A DNA stretch of 64,000 nt from Corylus avellana (taxonomy: Eukaryota; Streptophyta; Magnoliopsida; Fagales; Betulaceae), in NCBI RefSeq assembly GCF_901000735.1, contig NC_081550.1, positions 3,492,669-3,556,668 of the forward strand. The letters are read 5' to 3'. The translations under genes and the position numbers were made by a program. Shown piece by piece: positions 60,364 to 64,000 of the stretch (the stretch's first letter is position 1; every line of letters starts with the position of its first letter). The notes beneath the pieces are model-generated. The model did no database searches. It was not told the origin of the DNA and was given only the letters and a program-made list of their open reading frames with translations.

Positions 60364-62192
60364 ATGATGGAGTATACCTCAAGTTCTGGAGCTTCATCTT
60401 CACCGCAGAGGCTTTGTTACTGTGAGCGGTCGATGGTTGTAAAAACAGCTCAAACAGAGCACAATTTCGGGAGGAGGTTTGTGGGTTGCGAAAATTACAA
60501 GGCACGTTTTATGTTTATGATGAGTGCTACGAAAATTTGGGCAAATTCTTCAAACACGTAATTTCTTGTTTATGGTTGTAATTTTTGTAGGGTATTCTTT
60601 AGGGTTTAGGGTAAGTATTAATAATTTCTTGTTTATGGTTTTAATTTTCGTTGTTGGTTATGTGTGTTTAAGTTGAGTAGTGATGGTTGTGGGTTCTTTG
60701 TTGGGTTATTTTAGGGTTTAGTTATTTGTTATAATTTGTTTAGGTGTGATGCTTGTGTAATGTTTGAAAACCAAAATTTGGGCAAGTTCTTCAAACTCTT
60801 TATCCATTTCTTGTTTATGATTGTAATTTTTGTAGGGTGTTCTTTAGGGTTTAGGGTAAGTATTGATAATTTCTTGTTTGAATTTCTTGTTTAGGGTTTT
60901 AATTTTCGTTGTTGGTTATGTGTGTTTAAGTTGAGTAGTGATGGTTGTGGGTTCTTTGTTGGGTTATTTTAGGGTTTAGTTATTTGTTATAATTTGTTTA
61001 GGTGTGATGCTTGTGTAATGGTTGAAAACCAAAATTTGGGCAAGTTCTTCAAACTCTTTATCCATTTCTTGTTTATGGTTGTAATTTTTGTAGGGTGTTC
61101 TTTAGGGTTTAGGGTAAGTATTGATAATTTCTTGTTTAGGGTTTTAATTTTCGTTGTTGGTTATGTGTGTTTAAGTTGAGTAGTGATGGTTGTGGGTTCT
61201 TTGTTGGGTTATTTTAGGGTTTCGTTATTTGTTATAATTTGTTTACGTGTAATGCTTGTGTAATGGTTGAAAACCAAAATTTGGGCAAGTTCTTCAAACT
61301 CTTTATCCATTTCTTGTTTATGGTTGTAATTTTTGTAAGGTGTTCTTTATGGTTTGGGGTAAGTATTGATAATTTATTGTTTGAGTTTCTTGTTTATGGT
61401 TTTAATTTTCGTTGTTGGTTATGTGTGTTTAAGTTGAGTAGTGATAGTTGTGGGTTCTTTGTTGGGTTATTTTAGGGTTTAGTTATTTGTTATAATTTGT
61501 TTAGGGTTTAGGGTTTGAACATGCCATACTTTCCGCGCATGGCTTCTATTGTCAATATATAAGAGCATCTAGGGTTAGGCGTGATGCTTGTGTAATGGTT
61601 TAGGGTTTAGGTATCGAATTTTATGTGTAATAGTTTTTCAACTACACTATCATATTCGATAGTGTAGCAAAAAAAAAAAAAAATTTGATTGTGAAAAAAA
61701 CGTTAACCATTTACCTATTTTAAATATAACTATAAAAAAATGGGTATATGTAATGTTGTATGTGTTTAGATTGGTGATTAATATTTGTTTACTATTTTAT
61801 AGATCAACCGAGATTGTGGTTACTTTGAATGGGTTGATCCTGAGCTGTGTGCGAAATGTAAAAGGGTTGGAACTTGGTTCTGGCGAAAGCACCAAAAATT
61901 GTTGTCAGAAGCAAAGCGGTGTGAAGACATGGTTCAAGTTGAAGTCAGTAAGGTGAAGGTAGATATGGAGAGAGAAAATCTGTGTTTGAAGGTAGAAATG
62001 GATAAAGAAATTGCCCAGTATCATAAGGCAGTAGAGATTGGGGAGATCAAACTCCAGGCAGTTAAGAAGAATTACCAAACAATTCTTGCGTGTTCCTGGG
62101 TAATTTGTTTAAGTGTCATTTTCGTTTTGTTGTTTGGATACACTTCAAGTGGTCCGTATGAATGCAAGCTTGGCCGTTTGAAGTTGAACTGA
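60364..62192 (+). CDS. Small zf-GRF zinc-finger protein with coiled coil and C-terminal membrane anchor
   Basis: Plant GRF-type zinc-finger protein of unknown function. GRF fingers bind single-stranded nucleic acid in other proteins, but that is not shown for this class. Exon 1 is 60364-60501 (start MMEYTSSSG, preceded by a leader intron) and exon 2 is 61803-62192 (TGA), giving 175 residues. The finger has CYC, then T..T and GRRFVGC, then CGYFEWVDPELCAKC. A charged, coiled-coil-like stretch (about 75-140, Glu/Lys-rich) follows, then one hydrophobic span (ILACSWVICLSVIFVLLFGY) close to the C-terminus. The intron donor is the non-standard AAG|gcacgt. An alternative GT-AG pairing (C|gttttatg to ccgag|att) keeps the frame but uses a weaker acceptor and removes three codons inside the finger. 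The intron carries a minisatellite. Confidence 0.8.
60531..61500 (+). repeat. Minisatellite in the zf-GRF intron, copy 2 (about 4 units)
   Basis: Units begin near 60531, 60741, 61001 and 61245, each about 240-260 bp. The first starts with a version of text that overlaps the end of exon 1 (aaaatttgggcaaattcttc), so the array seems to have grown out of the exon-intron border. Each unit contains tttagggtttaggg or a variant, like plant telomere repeats. Confidence 0.88.
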
Positions 62193-64000
62193 GGTCTATG
62201 TAATTTTAAGATGACATTGTCTTTTTTTATGTTTGTGTTATTTTGGGAGCACAATGTGGTATTTTGTAACATAAGTAATTGTGGGAGCACAATGCCGTAC
62301 GTTTTAGAGCCGTGTAATTGTAGAAGCTTATTTGAAATGTAATGTACTTTTTAATGAATTTAATAGTTGCTATGATTGTAATTTCCTGTTTTACGTATAC
62401 ACGAATTGCGTGTATGGCATGTCACTTGGGTATTTTGAGTTTTATTTTTTACCTTTTAAAAATAACATTTATCATTACAAGTGGTGCACTTTATTAAAAA
62501 AATTCTCCTCGGCCTTTATAATTTAAATGGGTGTTATAATGACGATTTACTAGAGAATTATAACGCACGTGCTTGACAATTCCACTACTGACTTGCAAAT
62601 TATTGAAAAGGAAAACCTTTAATTCCACAACCGAGTTGAGAATTATGAAAATCTATACCCATTATAAAAGACATGAGATACAAATCAACTTCACCACATC
62701 TTAGATTTGTGGCATAGATACAAAAACAGCAACCAAAAAAAGCCTTCGATAATTTATCTTAGTTTATCAATGCACAATTTGGTTACCAAACAGTAATTTT
62801 GTAGTCTTTTAAGATATTCTGGTCCATGGGCCAACATAATCACACAAGCACGCACATGGATCTCGCAGGCATATATTATGAAAATTCAATAATACAATCA
62901 TTTAAAACCACCAAATGCAAAGCCAAGATTGTTATGACTTAGCGTGAGATAGATCATCAACCAACCCCAACCCCAACCTTGTGCATAACCCTACAAATAA
63001 TCATTTCAAATACGCAAATCTAAAGCTAAAATGACAAAAATAATTCTACAACAAGTAATTACATGCATACAAAATACATACATCCAAATAAACGTTTTAC
63101 CGGTTCACATTCGCTATTTCATTTAAAATATTATTTCTTTATTTATTTTAATTATTCTCAAAGAAGAAAGAGAATCAGCTAGTCAAATCTTTAGGCAAAA
63201 TGACTGACGGATTAAGAAAATATTTTTGGTATTTTTTTAGCTACCCAATGTGAATGCTCCAATTCCTTCTCTCCCAAGTTTCTTAATTATTGCCACTTTA
63301 TTTTCATATAATAAGGGTGTATTAGTGGACCATAGCATGGGATCAAACTCATGATGTGTCAGAGGTCCTACTTTATTAATATTTAATCCCTCATCATAAA
63401 TTTCACAAGCTTATACATACCATTATACCAATGCTAGCCCTCTTCCTTTGACATTAAATTTTGCCCAACACAGCCAAACTGCGTTAAATTTTTTCTTAGA
63501 ATGAGAAATTCATTCTAAGAAATTCATGTTTGTTAACACTCATTGTAATTTTTTCTTCGAATGAGAAATTCATGTTAATTTCCACTTTCAAGTCAAGATT
63601 GCATATTCAGGAGCACAGAATCAAGTATTTCTACCTCCTCTCCCCCAGCTTTGTTTCACAAACCTGGGTACACATGGGACATACATAGCATCTTCTATTG
63701 CTTACTCAAATTCTGAGATAAATATTATTAAACTAATCCAAATAGAGGTAATACTAAAATCCCATACAAAAAGAGACCCAATGATTATATAAAATAGCAC
63801 AAGAAACACAAACAAAGTGGTCGTGGCAGGCTTCTATTTTATAAGTCATAACAACATAAGTTTGTATTCAGTCCAAGATGTCATCTAGGCTGAAAATTTT
63901 CATATTAGGCCAGCATAATTTACAAATTTCACCAGAAAATCCCTTGCCAAACAGCTGCCTGTTTTAGAAATTCTCTAGGATGTGCAATTACAACCCTAGG
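62193..64000. other. zf-GRF 3' UTR and AT-rich intergenic DNA
   Basis: A short direct repeat gggagcacaatg occurs at about 62246 and 62283 in the likely 3' UTR. A hairpin lies at 63493-63521 (ttcttagaatga facing tcattctaagaa), followed by a partial repeat of the same text near 63555. No further gene seen. Confidence 0.5.

Larger units (their letters stand above)
51176..61901. repeat. Copy 2 of the duplicated segment (10.7 kb)
   Basis: Matches 40778-51075 end to end. Copy 2 is longer mainly because of extra minisatellite units (intron of the zf-GRF gene). It also has the 63-bp integrase stretch, a 13-bp tandem duplication near 55676, an extra piece near 56848-56866, and an extra gacccacgcccaaaccca-type unit near 59895. 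It lacks the SINE. Beyond 61901 it runs on into the rest of the zf-GRF gene. Confidence 0.95.

Noticed and set aside
60531..61500. CRISPR-like regular repeats
   Set aside because: Units are 240-260 bp tandem copies without distinct spacers, within a plant intron; this is a minisatellite.
50038..62192. Two separate functional zf-GRF genes
   Set aside because: The first is cut by the gap and its surroundings are the same as the second; two alleles of one gene is simpler.

Overview
The window is plant nuclear DNA. Genes are split into short exons separated by long AT-rich introns, and gaps between genes are full of small transposons. The protein families (KEG, CRT-like transporter, S1 secreted proteins, CDPK, zf-GRF) are typical of a eudicot. 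I cannot name the species. The 100-N gap and unmerged near-identical contig ends suggest a draft assembly of a heterozygous, perhaps woody, outcrosser.

Layout. 1-7503 (+) holds a chloroplast CRT-like thiol transporter (CLT) lacking its first exon. 8834-9211 (-) is a small secreted S1-family protein. 9330-12900 is AT-rich and carries two inverted-repeat transposons. 12902-27285 (-) is a complete 16-exon KEG E3 ligase gene (RING, kinase, ankyrin, 12 HERC2-like repeats; 1621 aa), with two miniature retrotransposons and a MITE in its introns. Head-to-head with it, 28460-32859 (+) is a chloroplast PpiC-rhodanese protein (STR12 type). 34976-38341 (+) is a calcium-dependent protein kinase of the CPK17/CPK34 type. 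From memory, CLT1, STR12 and CPK34 are neighbours in Arabidopsis, so this is a conserved block with S1 and KEG lying inside it here.

From 38859 to the end the window is repeat-rich. A decayed Ty1/copia element (38859-43052) is followed by about 8 kb of nested small transposons ending in a small zf-GRF membrane protein gene. 40778-51075 is repeated almost completely as 51176-61901, and the two copies meet exactly at a run of 100 N. The simplest reading is two allelic contig ends placed end to end, a false tandem duplication, rather than two real loci. Differences between the copies then act as an allele comparison: a tRNA-derived SINE present in one and absent in the other, a minisatellite of two versus about four units, a 63-bp deletion in the integrase region, and small indels.

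No operon-like or defence-type system is present. The most informative signals are the assembly-junction duplication with its filled/empty SINE site, a family of TRIM elements recurring in gene introns, a Mutator-type MITE with a GC-rich palindromic core, and two likely GC-AG introns. Splice sites were read by eye from frame and conserved protein sequence, with no transcript data. All homology statements rest on recognition, not on searches.
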